From Blepharisma japonicum (Eukaryota; Ciliophora; Heterotrichea; Heterotrichida; Blepharismidae), in contig CATKHK010000133.1 in assembly GCA_949751835.1 (NCBI GenBank), forward strand, positions 1 to 64,000: DNA of 64,000 bases. Direction: 5' to 3'. Under the pieces are notes generated by a model. The model had not been told where the DNA came from and did no database searches. It saw only the letters and a program-made list of their open reading frames with translations. Each line of letters opens with the position of its first letter. Position 1 is the stretch's first letter. A program made the position numbers and the translations under genes. This document shows, piece after piece, positions 1-10,159 of the stretch.

Positions 1-269
1 ATATTTAAATTTTAATATTAAATTAGGTGAAAGAAATAAAAGTGGACATTTATGGAAAGGCCATACAGAGAATATATACTCCCAAGATAAACTTCTTACG
101 ATTCCATTAGGTGGAATTGTACTCGATATGTGAAACCCTAAAATTTGTTCACGGAGTATAGTTTTCTATGATAAATTAAATGCTCTATCAAAATACAATT
201 TCAGAGTGTTTTGACTGTGTAGTAGTAAATCAATGATAAATAGAAGCATTAAAAATCTAATATTAAAAT

Positions 270-761
270 ATGAACGAAAACTTTGTTCAACAAGGGATCA
301 CTGATCGCTGCTTCCCTAAACGAAAGCTGTTAATATGCTCAGTTATAGCTATAGTTCTATATCCTCTCCCTATACTATATATATGCATCTACTGAAGTGG
401 AGAATCTTTGTGGAGATTCGCTGTATTTTGACTGATTTATTCCTGTGTTTTTCCTATTTCAGGGGCGTCGGGACTCTTGCTCCTCAAAAGCACTAAGCCT
501 GCTTGTATGAAATTCCTTTCTATACTATTTTCCATTATGATGATATATTCTCTTGTCAATGCGGTGCTGTTTTTATTGTTATTTAGTATTTTGATTAGCA
601 CTTCATCTGGCAGCTGATATAATAAAAGCACTGGTCTTGGCTATAACTTTTATCTTTTATACATAGTTTACTTTGCAGGAGCTACTTATTTGGCTTGGAG
701 AGGGAGAAAAGCATCTAAGCAAATAAGAAGCCCAGCCCTTTCATCCAATCATCCCTTTTAA
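270..761 (+). pseudogene. Truncated four-helix membrane protein (family A), copy 1
   Basis: The ATG at 270 opens a frame (TGA read as Trp) almost identical to the intact copy at 5750: a short polar start, hydrophobic segments containing ICSVIAIVLYPLPILYICIY, then FAVFWLIYSCVFPISGASG. The frame leaves homology at 715, where a 248-bp insertion begins, and stops at TAA 759-761 after 163 residues, losing the tail. The missing C-terminal part lies beyond the insertion at 964-1183. It could still be expressed as a shortened protein keeping all membrane segments, but compared with the 221-residue paralogue it looks like a broken duplicate. Function unknown. Confidence 0.7.
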
Positions 762-963
762 AAGCAAAAAATCTAGTCTAGAAAATAAAAAAATATAAGT
801 GATATATCAGTATATTTATTTTTAATAGAAAAAGGCGTTGAATTTAGCTTTACTAGCAAATATGCTACAAATCTCGTTAAAATAGCTTAAAAATGAATTT
901 AATGTAATAAATTAATTTGCTAATGGAGGAGGGTGGCTTAAGTTTCATGCTTTGCCAAACGTC
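716..963. other. 248-bp insertion in the family A gene copy
   Basis: Absent from the partner copy, where the two flanks are contiguous. The insertion is flanked by a 2-bp TC repeat and is AT-rich. I see no clear terminal inverted repeat, no GT...AG intron boundary fitting the reading frame, and no TA-bounded junction that would restore the partner sequence. Origin unknown. Confidence 0.6.
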
Positions 964-1183
964 AAGAATAATTATGGGTTCACTAATTTCGTCAAGTCAA
1001 AATATGAATCCAAACACTCAAGTGGTATACAATGTTGAGACAGGAGAACCACCCTATGCAGCCATCCCGATTCCTAGGCAGATGGAGCAAGAATCTAGTC
1101 CCCAGTATTATAATCCTGCAATCCAGAATTCACAATTTTTAGCAGGAAATATCAATAATGGAGCTAATGCTTCAAGTCTCTAA
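964..1183 (+). pseudogene. Detached 3' end of family A gene copy 1
   Basis: Matches the last ~73 codons of the intact copy at 5750-6415: a serine/asparagine/proline-rich tail with NPNTQVVYNVETGE and ending at TAA 1181-1183. An upstream ATG at 920 inside the insertion is in frame, but the N-terminal residues it adds have no match in the paralogue. Best read as the severed tail of the gene starting at 270. Confidence 0.65.
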
Positions 1184-1454
1184 ATAAATAGCATGACTAA
1201 ATTCATTATATTTTTATATTAATATTATTATGTTTAAGCAAAAATCAATTTTCATGCAAAATAAGTGCATAATCAATTAATTTTTGTAGATCTATTTTTA
1301 ATTCATGCTATTAGATATGGAATTTTATTAGAAATTAAAAAATTTTAGATGTTAAAGAAACTAAACAAACGCATTTGTAAAATAGAGTCTGATATTTATT
1401 TTAACTACTTGATTAATTAAGCAAAAAGGGTGAATTTAAATAAAACAAAAATAA
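1184..1454. other. Duplicated intergenic flank
   Basis: AT-rich flank between the family A and family B genes, repeated at 6416-6689. No gene or RNA seen. Confidence 0.6.
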
Positions 1455-1502
1455 ATGGATCCATCCTTATCTATTTTTAGCAACTACGACATAGAGGAGT
1501 AA
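1455..1502 (+). pseudogene. 5' stub of a family B four-helix gene
   Basis: The first 15 codons (MDPSLSIFSNYDIE and one more residue) are identical to the intact gene at 6690. The match then ends at the duplication breakpoint and a TAA follows at once. Only the start of the gene was carried in this duplicate. Confidence 0.8.
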
Positions 1503-1799
1503 AATAGATTGAAACGATCACGATATACAAAGCACAATCAACTCTTTTTTAATATTTAGATTAAATCTATTTGCTTTAAATTTTGAAGTATTAAATTATA
1601 AAATAAAGAGGTAAATGAAACTATAAGATATAAAAATTTAAGGAATTGCGTTTGGAGTTTGTTTTAAAAGGAATTATAGAAATTTATTTAAAACGAAAAT
1701 ACTAAAATTAAATTTGATAATAATAGCTTATTCAACCAATAATCAGTAAACTCCATCCAGTTATATTAATCAAAAATAAGATAAGTTAATGATTAAGAT

Positions 1800-2105
1800 T
1801 ACTTAATTTGCTTAAGCCTTTTAGTACTCTAGAGAGGTATTTCTTGTAATCAAGCTGCTAATAATTGCCAGTGCGCAGAAATCTATGTAATAGCGATCGT
1901 TTAGCCCAAGCCATCAAAACGCCAATACAAGAATTCTTTGACTACTGCCTCACCAATTTCATGCCTTCTCTAATTAACTATATGTGCTATCCTGCCTGGG
2001 ATTTAGAAATATTGAGCTCTTCTTAATATTATCATTTTATCTTTGCTAGCAATTCCTTAAATCCTCAGAATAGTCCTTCAAGCCTCTAATTCTTTATATC
2101 AAATG
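1800..2105 (-). pseudogene. Decayed coding tract, partly family B C-terminus
   Basis: On the minus strand one frame stays coding-like for about 300 bp apart from in-frame TAA/TAG codons. Around 2001-2035 it resembles the conserved LILRRAQ.F motif of family B (compare 7180-7210). The remainder, with EFLYWRFDGLG, is not recognised. No start codon or intact frame. A fossil in reverse orientation to the neighbouring copies. The rest of 1503-2377 is AT-rich with nothing recognisable. Confidence 0.4.
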
Positions 2106-2377
2106 CTCTACTTTATATCTATATGGAATAGAAATATTTATGAAAGTAACTGACAAGCTGTCACACAATATTTTACCCATTTTAATATTAAAAGAGGAGA
2201 AGAAAATAGAATGTGAGATTCTTCGATTTGAAACATAAGATTAACCATAATATTTAATAATAAAATGTAGGACTATTCTTAAATAGAACATTTTAGGCTT
2301 ATCGCAGAACAATTTTTATAAAATTTTATCAATACATATTATTATTATTATTAATTAAAATTTTTGATAAATAAAAT

Positions 2378-2953
2378 ATGAACAGCAGCATTTTCCAATC
2401 AGAGAGCATCAGAAATAAAAAAATCATACAAACAAGTTCTGGCTCGCTTTTACTCCTATTGATGATCCCGATTTTATTTCTAATAGATAAGATAACACTA
2501 CAATTTGCTATATGGATGCTACTATACTGTAGCCCGTTCATAATAGCAGGAATTTCAGGGTTACTATTGTCAAAAACTAATAATCCTACTCATTTGAAGA
2601 TTCTAAACACAATATTCGTCTGCTTCTTAGTTTATTGTGTATTTAATGCTTTTATAGTGATTATTTTTTGAATTTCATTGATGATCGATGAATTTACATC
2701 CTCCGGAACTTCTGATAAGAGCGATGAGTATAGAGATAGCCATGACTGAGCGGGCTTAGTCATAGGCTTAGCATTATATGTTACATTGATAGCATATATT
2801 TTACTTGCTATTTTAGTGGCATGGATGAGTATTAAAGCATCAAAAAATCTTAGAAATATGTTAATCGAAGGATCTTCAAGTGGAAATCAACAATTTTTAA
2901 GCCCAAACAATCCTGTATATATTAATCTTGCAAATTATTCATCTGCGGCATAA
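2378..2953 (+). CDS. Small four-helix membrane protein (family A-like)
   Basis: 191 residues when TGA is read as Trp (two such codons). Membrane segments: about residues 23-37 (LLLLLMIPILFLI), 42-62, 76-97 (TIFVCFLVYCVFNAFIVIIF), a polar acidic loop (DEFTSSGTSDKSDEYRDS), then a fourth helix about 124-150 (LVIGLALYVTLIAYILLAIL). A short polar tail contains NNPVYINLANYS. Layout and the GISGLLLSKT motif match the products at 5750 (GMSGLVLRES) and 59759 (GIFGLVVSKT). A paralogous membrane protein of unknown function, probably at the plasma membrane or in endomembranes. Start chosen at the first ATG before the hydrophobic stretch; stop TAA. Confidence 0.7.
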
Positions 2954-3128
2954 TGCATGATTAAAAAACTTTAATACTAATCCTTCAAATATTAAGATTC
3001 TAAGCTTTAGATTAACAGTATCTCATAATAATTCGAGACTCTTTAACTTATCGCCTTAGAGCTATCAACTTCTGTTCTTCTCCGGAGATTCTTTATGCAT
3101 AATCTTCAATAAGCCATAAGAAGGTGAA

Positions 3129-3338
3129 TTATTGCTGGCTTCAGAGGATGATATGAAAAGCTTGCTTACCTCTAAAGTAGAAAAAATCTTTTGTAGAAGC
3201 CATTGTGAGTGCATCGAAATCAAGTATTTGAGATTCAATTTTATTAGCGGATCTTGATCCAGTTTTTTTTACGAAATAGTTGAAAAATTCCATATTAGTG
3301 GAGGAAATATCATAGCTGTCATGGCAGCAGCAACCCAT
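3129..3338 (-). CDS. Small putative N-myristoylated protein
   Basis: 69-residue frame starting MGCCCHDSYD and ending TAA, with one TGA read as Trp near the end. Gly2 followed by three cysteines is a typical acylation start, as in the gene at 15557-16039 (MGCCEYKPE). No domain recognised. The size and the fossil-rich setting leave real doubt that it is a functional gene. Confidence 0.3.
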
Positions 3339-3380
3339 TCTTCTGCTTGGGGCTGAGTTCTCAATTAATATAAATTTTAG

Positions 3381-3674
3381 ATTATAAGTAGAGGAGTCAC
3401 TGAAATATTAAAATACAGTAAGCCTCCAAAACATTATGATGCCTTTACAATACACCATTATAGCCCAAGTGGATTTTGGCTAAAGCTATAAACATGTGGA
3501 CAATTAGAAAGATTTTTATGCGAAATATAGTGGGAAATTGATAATTTTGGGAGCATATTTATATCAAGTAATTATGCGTTTCATTGGAAATCTTTTCAGA
3601 TAACTTTGGGTGGAGGGCGCTCATGCCTTCTTATTTGGAGTGCAAAAACAAGTTTTACCATAACTAATGATTAA
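3381..3674 (+). pseudogene. Decayed coding-like tract, unrecognised
   Basis: A 98-codon frame that reads like protein (PPKHYDAFTIHHYSPSGFW, then SNYAFHWKSFQITLGGG) but is interrupted by one TAA and one TAG before its final TAA. No start codon is evident. Its end lies 5 bp from the end of the convergent Mpo1-like gene at 3680, so both may have belonged to a once compact gene pair. Family unknown. Confidence 0.35.
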
Positions 3675-3679
3675 TTTTA

Positions 3680-4223
3680 TTATCTATCTTTTTTCTGGAG
3701 ATTAGACTCGCATAGTCTATGGAGCTCAGGCTTGTACCCAAAGAAAAACATTATTTCAATCACAACAAATAACGGGGCTGCCAAAGTGAGCAAAATGTTG
3801 TCTACCAGCGCTGGTCTTTTATTCTCTAATGCATGTCCCAAAAATTGCAGTCCTCAACCAAATACTGGACAAGTCCAACAAATTTTAGGTTGCTTGGGCC
3901 GAAATAAATTAGCGTATAATTGCCTAAAAAATATAGGGAGGTATAAAGGACAGCTGCGATCAATCCTGAAGGAAAATCGAGCTTGATGTAAAGTAGCAGA
4001 ATCATAGCTAAAGGAATTGCCCCAAGGTGAATTTCAGTAAGCGGATCAGTCCCTATACTCATGAAAAATGACCGAATAAGCTTATTATTGTATATAGAAT
4101 CTGAGGGACACAGATAACGTGAATTATCTTATTTCTAAATAAAACTTACATTGCAATTGTATGATACTTTCCATATTCTGCATATAAATCCTCGATTGAA
4201 TGTGAGAAGTCTAGAATACCCAT
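3680..4223 (-). pseudogene. Mpo1/DUF962-like membrane protein gene, apparently frameshifted
   Basis: Exon 1 starts MGILDFSHSIEDLYAEYG. A 15-nt intron at 4135-4149 joins YHTIAINKIIHVICVPQIL, which resembles the Mpo1/YGL010w opening (a histidine-rich start followed by IH..FVP). Further on come hydrophobic segments (IPLAMILLLYIKLDF) and the family signature FGWGLQFLGHALENKRPALV, then LTLAAPLFVVIEIMFFFGYKPEL and a TAA. Mpo1 is an ER Fe(II)-dependent dioxygenase of fatty-acid alpha-oxidation. The three conserved blocks lie in different frames, so two one-base shifts are needed, near 4065 and near 3880-3910. It may be a pseudogene like its neighbours, or the shifts may be assembly errors at short homopolymers. 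Confidence 0.6.
4135..4149 (-). other. 15-nt intron (Mpo1-like gene)
   Basis: Reads GTAAGTTTTATTTAG on the minus strand, phase 2. Its removal fuses two blocks that align as one with the Mpo1 family. A at position 10 matches the other introns here. Confidence 0.7.
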
Positions 4224-5519
4224 ATTGTTACAAAATTATTATACATCATCAAAAATTATTTTAGAATAAAATTCAAAAGCGAAATTTAAAAAAATAATTA
4301 ACTCGAGTAATAAGCTTGCTTAGGGTCCTCTAGTTCATAGAGTTCAGATAAAGGAGCTGAATTAAATTTTTGTAGTGATTCTCCAGCTTGGATTCTTATT
4401 ATTTTGGAATTTCGCTTATGATGAATATTTTGGCTTGAAGCTATTTATTGGCTAAATGTTGATAAGCTAATCAGGGATATAAAAATATTTTAAACTGAAG
4501 AGCCATTTCCCTATGAGTTAATAAATAGCAATTAATTGTATTTTTTTGATATAAATAATTTTGTAGCACTTAATTTTATCAACGATTTTTCTCAAATTCT
4601 CATTATAATTTTTATTAAGATTAACAGCTTTTGAATTAAGATGTTTATCAAACACAGATCAGATGGATTCAATACAATTATTTGCATTTCATGTATACTA
4701 ACTAAATCTGACTAGATTTCTATGTCATCATAGCCTGAGCCAATTTTTCTAGACTTATAATTTTATTATTTTTGGAGCTTTTTTACGCAGATTTCCTTAT
4801 TGTTTGTCTAAAATTACCATATAAAATCAAATTAATTTGTTCACATAACACTAGGCAAAGCCAATTATAGGGAATCTCGATGAGAATTTTTAAATTTTCT
4901 ACTTAAGGTTGATTGCAATAGATTTATGTGAAAAATAACGTTATTTTAAATGTCTGATAGAATTTTTATGATACTTTCTTGAAGATCTTGGTCGATTTCT
5001 CAATTTGATTTATATATAAATACTATTCTCATTATAAATATAAAAATATAGCTGATAAAACTAGGCCTGCTTAAGATAACAGTGTTTTATTTATTACATG
5101 TTGAGGAGATAAAATTGATAATAGCCATTTTGTTTGAGCTAAATTTGGCTACCATTTATGTCGTTATCTGGAGTTTCTTCAGCAGAATTTAGCAGCTTGA
5201 GATGATTTGGATTTTATTTCTATATTATAAAGCGTGACTATTGCTCTATAAAAAAATTATTAGTTTAATTTTATAGGCATTCTGGTTTCAATAATAGCTA
5301 TTTTATTTAAAAACGAAATTTAATTCTATATTTAAAATTTTAAAGTTTATTGAAATAATAAAACGAAAAAACATCATTAATTGAAGGTAAGTGAGTGTTT
5401 CAACGTTTTCATTTTGAACGGATTGTATCTATAATAATTCTAGGTAAATTTTCTTTGAAATATTTATTGAAGATTGCTTTATTAAGTATTTCGATATAAA
5501 TATTATAAAACTGCCAAAA
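4224..5519. other. AT-rich stretch without a recognisable gene
   Basis: About 1.3 kb of low-complexity AT-rich sequence with stops in all frames. No RNA gene, tandem repeat or coding-like fossil that I can support. Confidence 0.5.
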
Positions 5520-6734
5520 AATATTTATGTTTTAATATTAAATTAGGTGAAATAAATAAAAGATAAATTTCTTACGACTCCATTACGTGGAATTGTACTC
5601 GATGTGTGAAATCCTAAAATTTTTTCATGGAGTATAGTTTTCTATGATAAATTAAATGCTCTATCAAAATACAATTTCAGAGTGTTTTGACTGTGTAGTA
5701 GTAAATCAATAATAACTAGAAGCATTAAAAATCTCTATAAAATTAAAATATGAACGAAAACTTTTTTCAACAAGGGATCACTTATCTCTGCTTCCCTAAA
5801 CGAAAGCTGTTAATATGCTCAGTTATAGCTATAGTTCTATATCCTCTCCCTATATTATATATATGCATCTACTGAAGTGGAGAATCTTTGTGGAGGTTCG
5901 CTATATTTTGACTGATGTATTCCTGTGCTTTCCCTATTTCAGGGATGTCAGGACTCGTGCTCCGCGAAAGCACTAAGCCTGCTCGTATGAAATTCCTTTC
6001 TATACTATTTTCCATTATGATGATATATTCTCTTGTCAATGTGGTGCTGTTTTTCTTATTATTTAGTATTTTGATTAGCACTTCATCTGGCAGCTGGTAT
6101 GAAAAAAGCACTGGTCTTGGTTATGACTTTTATCTTTTATACATAGTTTACTTTGCAGGAGCTACATATTTGGCTTGGAGAGGGAGAAAAGCATCAAGAA
6201 TAATTATGGGCTCATTAATTTCGTCAAGTCCAAATATGAATCCAAACACTCAAGTGGTTTACAATGTTGAGACAGGAGAATCACTATATGTAGCCATAAC
6301 GATTCCTCGGCAGATGGAACAAGTATCTAGTCCCCAGTATTATTATCCAGCAGTCCAGAATCCACAATTTTTAGCAGGAAATATCAATAATGGAGCTAAT
6401 GCTTCAAATCGCTAAATAAATAGCGTGACTAAATTCATTAAATTTTTAATATTAATATTATTATGTTTAAGCAAAAAAGACAATTTTCATGCAAAATAAG
6501 TGCATAATCAATTAATTTTTGTAGATCTGTTTTTAATTCATGCTATTAGATATGGAATTTTATTAGAAAATAAAAAAGTTTAGATGTTAAAGAAACTAAA
6601 CAAACGCATTTGCGAAATAGAATCCGATATTTATTTTAACTACTTGATTAATTAAGCAAAAAGAATAACTTTGAATAAACCAAAAATAAATGGATCCATC
6701 CTTATCTATTTTTAGCAACTACGACATAGAGGTC
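5520..6734. repeat. Segmental duplication, copy 2 (partner 1-1499)
   Basis: Carries the whole family A gene (5750-6415), its 3' flank and the start of the intact family B gene at 6690. It lacks the 248-bp insertion and the ~40-bp leader segment of copy 1. The right breakpoint falls inside the second gene, whose remainder is unique here, so this looks like the source copy. Confidence 0.9.
5750..6415 (+). CDS. Small four-helix membrane protein (family A), intact
   Basis: 221 residues with two TGA codons read as Trp. Hydrophobic segments: about residues 22-41, 47-66 (LWRFAIFWLMYSCAFPISG), 80-107 (ILFSIMMIYSLVNVVLFFLL) and 124-141 (FYLLYIVYFAGATYLAWRG). The tail of about 80 residues is polar and rich in Asn, Pro, Gln, Ser and Tyr. 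The start is MNENFFQQG at 5750, upstream of the longest TGA-free frame; the upstream part is needed for the first helix and is conserved in copy 1. General shape recalls four-helix membrane proteins with disordered cytoplasmic tails, but no family is recognised. Part of the local tandem array; function unknown. Confidence 0.75.
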
Positions 6735-7334
6735 GTAAAAAAAAGCATAAAATGTGACTCAATTTTATTTTTAGTCCTATTTTTTATTCCAATTGCTCTA
6801 GCATGCTGTATAGAAAACAAAGAAGCGGCTATTGAAGTAATTTTTTGGTTCGCTCTTATATACTCTCCTTATGCACTTACAGCTACTTTTGGATTCCTTG
6901 CCTGTCGAAATGAGACATCCTACACAAACTGCTATTCAGGGTTCCTGAAATGTACATTTATTTACATCGTTATAAGCATTGGCATATCAATATTTTATTT
7001 TATTTTGATGCTGATTGCGGCTGCGACCAATCATTGTGACCCATCTAAAGAAGACAGATGCGGATTTGTTGAAGGTATATTGATTTTAGTAGTTATTCTA
7101 TCATTTTTGTATTTAGTTTACTCTGCTTTAGGGTTTGTTATTTGGTGGTTTGCAAATAAGCACGTGAATAGTTTGAAGAATTTAATATTAAGAAGAGCTC
7201 AAAATTTTCAAAATCCAATGATGACTGGAAACTTTGCAACAAACTCACAGTTCATACCTATTCCCGGAATTCCAATTGGTGGGAATCCGCAGTATTATCC
7301 CCAATATAATCCTGGAAGTTATGAAATGCATTAG
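6690..7334 (+). CDS. Small four-helix membrane protein (family B), intact
   Basis: 214 residues, no TGA needed. N-terminal signature SIFSNYDIEVVKKSIKCDS, then helices at about 25-42 (ILFLVLFFIPIALACC), 49-71 (IFWFALIYSPYALTATFGFL), 90-113, and 131-157 ending WWFANKHVNSL. A conserved NLILRRAQNFQNP segment leads to a Pro/Gln/Tyr tail ending NPQYYPQYNPGSYEMH. Cysteines in the second loop (NCYSG) and third loop (HCDPSKEDRC) are spaced so that they could pair. The same plan occurs at 8389, 10160 (broken) and 12465, all on the same strand at 1.7-2.3 kb spacing, a tandem array. TAG stop. Function unknown. Confidence 0.8.
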   Translation: MDPSLSIFSNYDIEVVKKSIKCDSILFLVLFFIPIALACCIENKEAAIEVIFWFALIYSPYALTATFGFLACRNETSYTNCYSGFLKCTFIYIVISIGISIFYFILMLIAAATNHCDPSKEDRCGFVEGILILVVILSFLYLVYSALGFVIWWFANKHVNSLKNLILRRAQNFQNPMMTGNFATNSQFIPIPGIPIGGNPQYYPQYNPGSYEMH

Positions 7335-7810
7335 AAGTTTAGATTTAAATAAAAATTTATTATCGTTGAAATTAGAGTGCTAATAAAATATAATTAATAT
7401 TAATTTTATACATCTCTTACTTTTGCTTTGATCAGCCACATTAATTTTTAGTTGTTTTTAAAAGCCTTATGGCTCACAATTTTACCAATTCCAAATTTTC
7501 AAGCTATCTCTCGCACTAAAATGAATTTAACCATGCTAAGATTAAAATATTTATGGACATAGTAATACAGAGGCATTTGATTAATTCAATAAATTAGTTA
7601 ACATCACTTTAGTTTTCTTGAGTCAATATGATTATTGCTCTAGATTTAGTGAAGATGTGGTGATTTTCCATGCGATATAAAAGTATAATCTATTCATTTT
7701 TGATAAATCCATACAATTTTAATATTATAATTTATGTCGGATATGAATAGAAAATGGAATTCGGATATTAAAAGATTTGCATTAAGAAATATTAATTGTT
7801 AATTTTGAAG
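7335..7810. other. Intergenic, AT-rich
   Basis: 3' flank of the family B gene and about 400 bp of AT-rich sequence. Nothing recognisable. Confidence 0.5.
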
Positions 7811-8297
7811 ATTGAGCTTCCTTACGCCTATCTTGGCCTGCTCGGAGTGTTCAGTTATTCTGCTTCCTCTCCCTTTGCACATTTTCATCTTCACATTGAT
7901 TGAGCGACTATGCAAGCATTATTGAATCTTGCGAAGAATTTTTCTAATAGTGGTGAATCAATATTTCAAGAGGATATAGATGGTATCATGGAGGAGAAAT
8001 GAGCTTTGTGAGGAAGAAATCAGTATAAAAGGCTTCTGAAATGAATAGCCAGTCAAGAAAGAGATGTGCTAGATGATGGAGAATTAATGCTAGCCGCAGA
8101 TTCAGGTCAATACCCTGAGACTTGAAAGTATTGCCAGAGGAAAGGATAGGGCTAACAAAGCAGGTGAAGTGCTAAAGGAAGGGAAAATCAATGAGAAAAA
8201 GTGAAAAGGAGAGGAAGGAATTCAACAAGTCGCCAAAGATAATAAAGGTACCAAAACGGAACAAGTGAGTGCTGCAGCTAAAATCAGTATCCTGTAA
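7811..8297 (+). pseudogene. 5'-truncated, frameshifted coding remnant, family unknown
   Basis: Coding-like with TGA as Trp: LPYAYLGLLGVFSYSASSPF, then SQERDVLDDGELMLAADSG. The frame ends at TAG 8147-8149, but the +1-shifted frame continues with RANKAGEVLKEGKINEKKW to TAA at 8295-8297. No ATG precedes the first conserved part, and the preceding codons contain a stop. Locally less AT-rich than its flanks, as expected of former coding DNA. No family recognised. Confidence 0.45.
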
Positions 8298-8388
8298 TAA
8301 TTACAAAGTAAATTTATATCGAAGAATAATTCATTTTAAAAATTTTAAGGGATTGAGGATTGAGCAATAATTTATAATAATTAAAAAA

Positions 8389-9018
8389 ATGGATCCTTCT
8401 TCATCTTCTTTTCAAAGCTACGATATAGAGGCTGCAAAAAGAAGAATAAAATGCGACTCATGATTATTTTTAGTGCTCTATTTTATTCCCAATCTCCTAA
8501 CTATCTTTACAGGTAGCCCAAGACTGGCTATTGAATTTATTTTTTGGATCTCTATTATATACTCTCCCTATTGAATTACAGCTCTCTTAGGATTTCTTGC
8601 CTATCATAATGAACTATCTTTCATAAACTGTTATTCTGGAATGCTGAAGTGCACTTTAATATACATCATAATAGGCACTGGGGCAGTACTTTTGATTTTT
8701 CTTTTTCTTGCATTTGCAATTAGTAGATACCAATCAGGAAAATTTACACCTGAGAGTTTCCTAATTGCAGGCTTGGCTTTTATAGTAATAATTTGTTTAA
8801 TATACTCAGCTTTAGCGATTGTTTTATGATATTTTGCAAATAAGCATGCAAATAGTTTAAAGGATTTAATATCAAGAAAAACCCAGTATTTCCAAAATCA
8901 AAATATGGCAGGAAGATTATCTACTAATGCTCAATTCTTCCCTGCACCTGGAATAGAAATTGGCAGATATCCTCAGCATTATCCTCAATACGAGCCTGAC
9001 AGCTTCGGAATTCCTTAA
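8389..9018 (+). CDS. Small four-helix membrane protein (family B)
   Basis: 209 residues with three TGA codons read as Trp, each at a hydrophobic or aromatic position of the family (for example SWLFLVLYFIP and YSPYWITALLGFL). Start MDPSSSSFQSYDIEAAKRRI is collinear with the genes at 6690 and 12465. Four predicted helices, then the ISRKTQYFQNQ linker and a tail with IGRYPQHYPQYEPD. Same strand and order as its neighbours. If TGA were a stop, only the fragment 8641-8829 would remain, which would hide the homology. Function unknown. Confidence 0.75.
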
Positions 9019-10159
9019 GATATCTTAAAGTTAAATAAAAGAAGTCATTATTAATAGAGTATGGAAACTTCTCAATTGGTAAGCACTTATCTAATTTTCT
9101 ATAACAAAATATAATTATTTTTGATTATGAATTAAGACATGTCCATTGTGTACAAATAGCATAAATGATAAATAACTATAAGTTTTATCTAAATAGTTTT
9201 TTTTCCTCGATTTTGTGTCAACATACTTAGTTAAAGAAAATTTGCCTAATTCTCCAACATTACTATACTTAATGCTTCTGCTCAAATGAATGCTATTACA
9301 ACTTTTATTTTTGCAGGTTGATGAATTCAAAAGTAGTAAAACAAAAAATTTGCCTTGAACTACCAGTCAAGGATTATAAATTTGTGGTGAAACTTTGACG
9401 AAATCGATTCAAACAATTATTCTAGTGACTCTGAAAATATAGGGATGAATAATAGCTTAGGAAAAATCTGCAGGTATTGCTCTTTATTAATTGGGGAGTA
9501 GATATAAAGCTAATTAAAAGTAGTTATTGTTAAATAAATCAATAGATTATAGAAGTTTTCAATGGTGACACTTATCTTATTTCTATAGCAAAATAAAATA
9601 ATTGATAACTAATTAGAAGAAGACTCTTTTACAAATAGCATAAATAGTAGTTCTATCTGAATAAAATAAACTTTTGATATTTGTGTCAATTTTATTTTAG
9701 TTATTATTTTGACTCTCAACATATATCTTATGAAGCATTTAATACATCTTGATATCATTATCTAGGTGAAAATAATAATTTTATATAAATAGTTTTAACT
9801 TAGCATCATAATTTCAATTAATCTATTTATTAAAATTTACATTTCAGAAATCAGCGGAAATCAAAATTTCGACAATTTTTATATATAGTCGAATCGTGAT
9901 TTTTGATCGAGCTAAGACGAGCTATCTGGGACTTGGTAAATCAGCAATTTCTGGCAAATATAACTTCCCGCTGACATAGAGATTTCGGTGCAGCCCTAAT
10001 CAAAATCAAGCTCAGCTATAGAATCTAAGTTCAAGATTGGAAAAGGAATAAGAAATTAAGTGTTGAAATTATTCTTCTCATTTATACGCCCTTAAAATTA
10101 TTTTATAATTAGAGCTAAATAAAGTGCATGAACACAAATATCTATAATAGTAAAGGTAA
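9019..10159. other. Intergenic with repeated 3' flanks and a short coding-like fossil
   Basis: Diverged copies of one 3' flank (about 9060-9110 and 9545-9600) also resemble the flank at 11285-11340, so whole gene-plus-flank units were duplicated. Around 9350-9500 (+) a short frame ends LGKICRYCSLLIGE before a TAG. It has no usable start and is probably a fossil. The rest is AT-rich. Confidence 0.4.

Larger units (their letters stand above)
1..1499. repeat. Segmental duplication, copy 1 (partner 5520-6734)
   Basis: Sequence from the window edge to about 1499 matches 5520-6734 nearly base for base outside a few indels. Shared parts are the leader, the four-helix gene at 270 (partner 5750), its 3' flank and the first 45 bases of the next family gene (partner 6690). 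Copy 1 has about 40 extra bases near 43-85 and a 248-bp insertion at 716-963. Homology stops abruptly just after the codons for the 15th residue of the second gene. The left boundary may lie outside the window. Confidence 0.9.

Noticed and set aside
716-963. MITE or intron at the 248-bp insertion
   Set aside because: No terminal inverted repeats, no usable GT...AG boundary, and far longer than the 15-nt introns here.
3732-3986. Plus-strand 84-residue frame as a gene
   Set aside because: It is the shadow of the minus-strand Mpo1-like gene, whose blocks are conserved.
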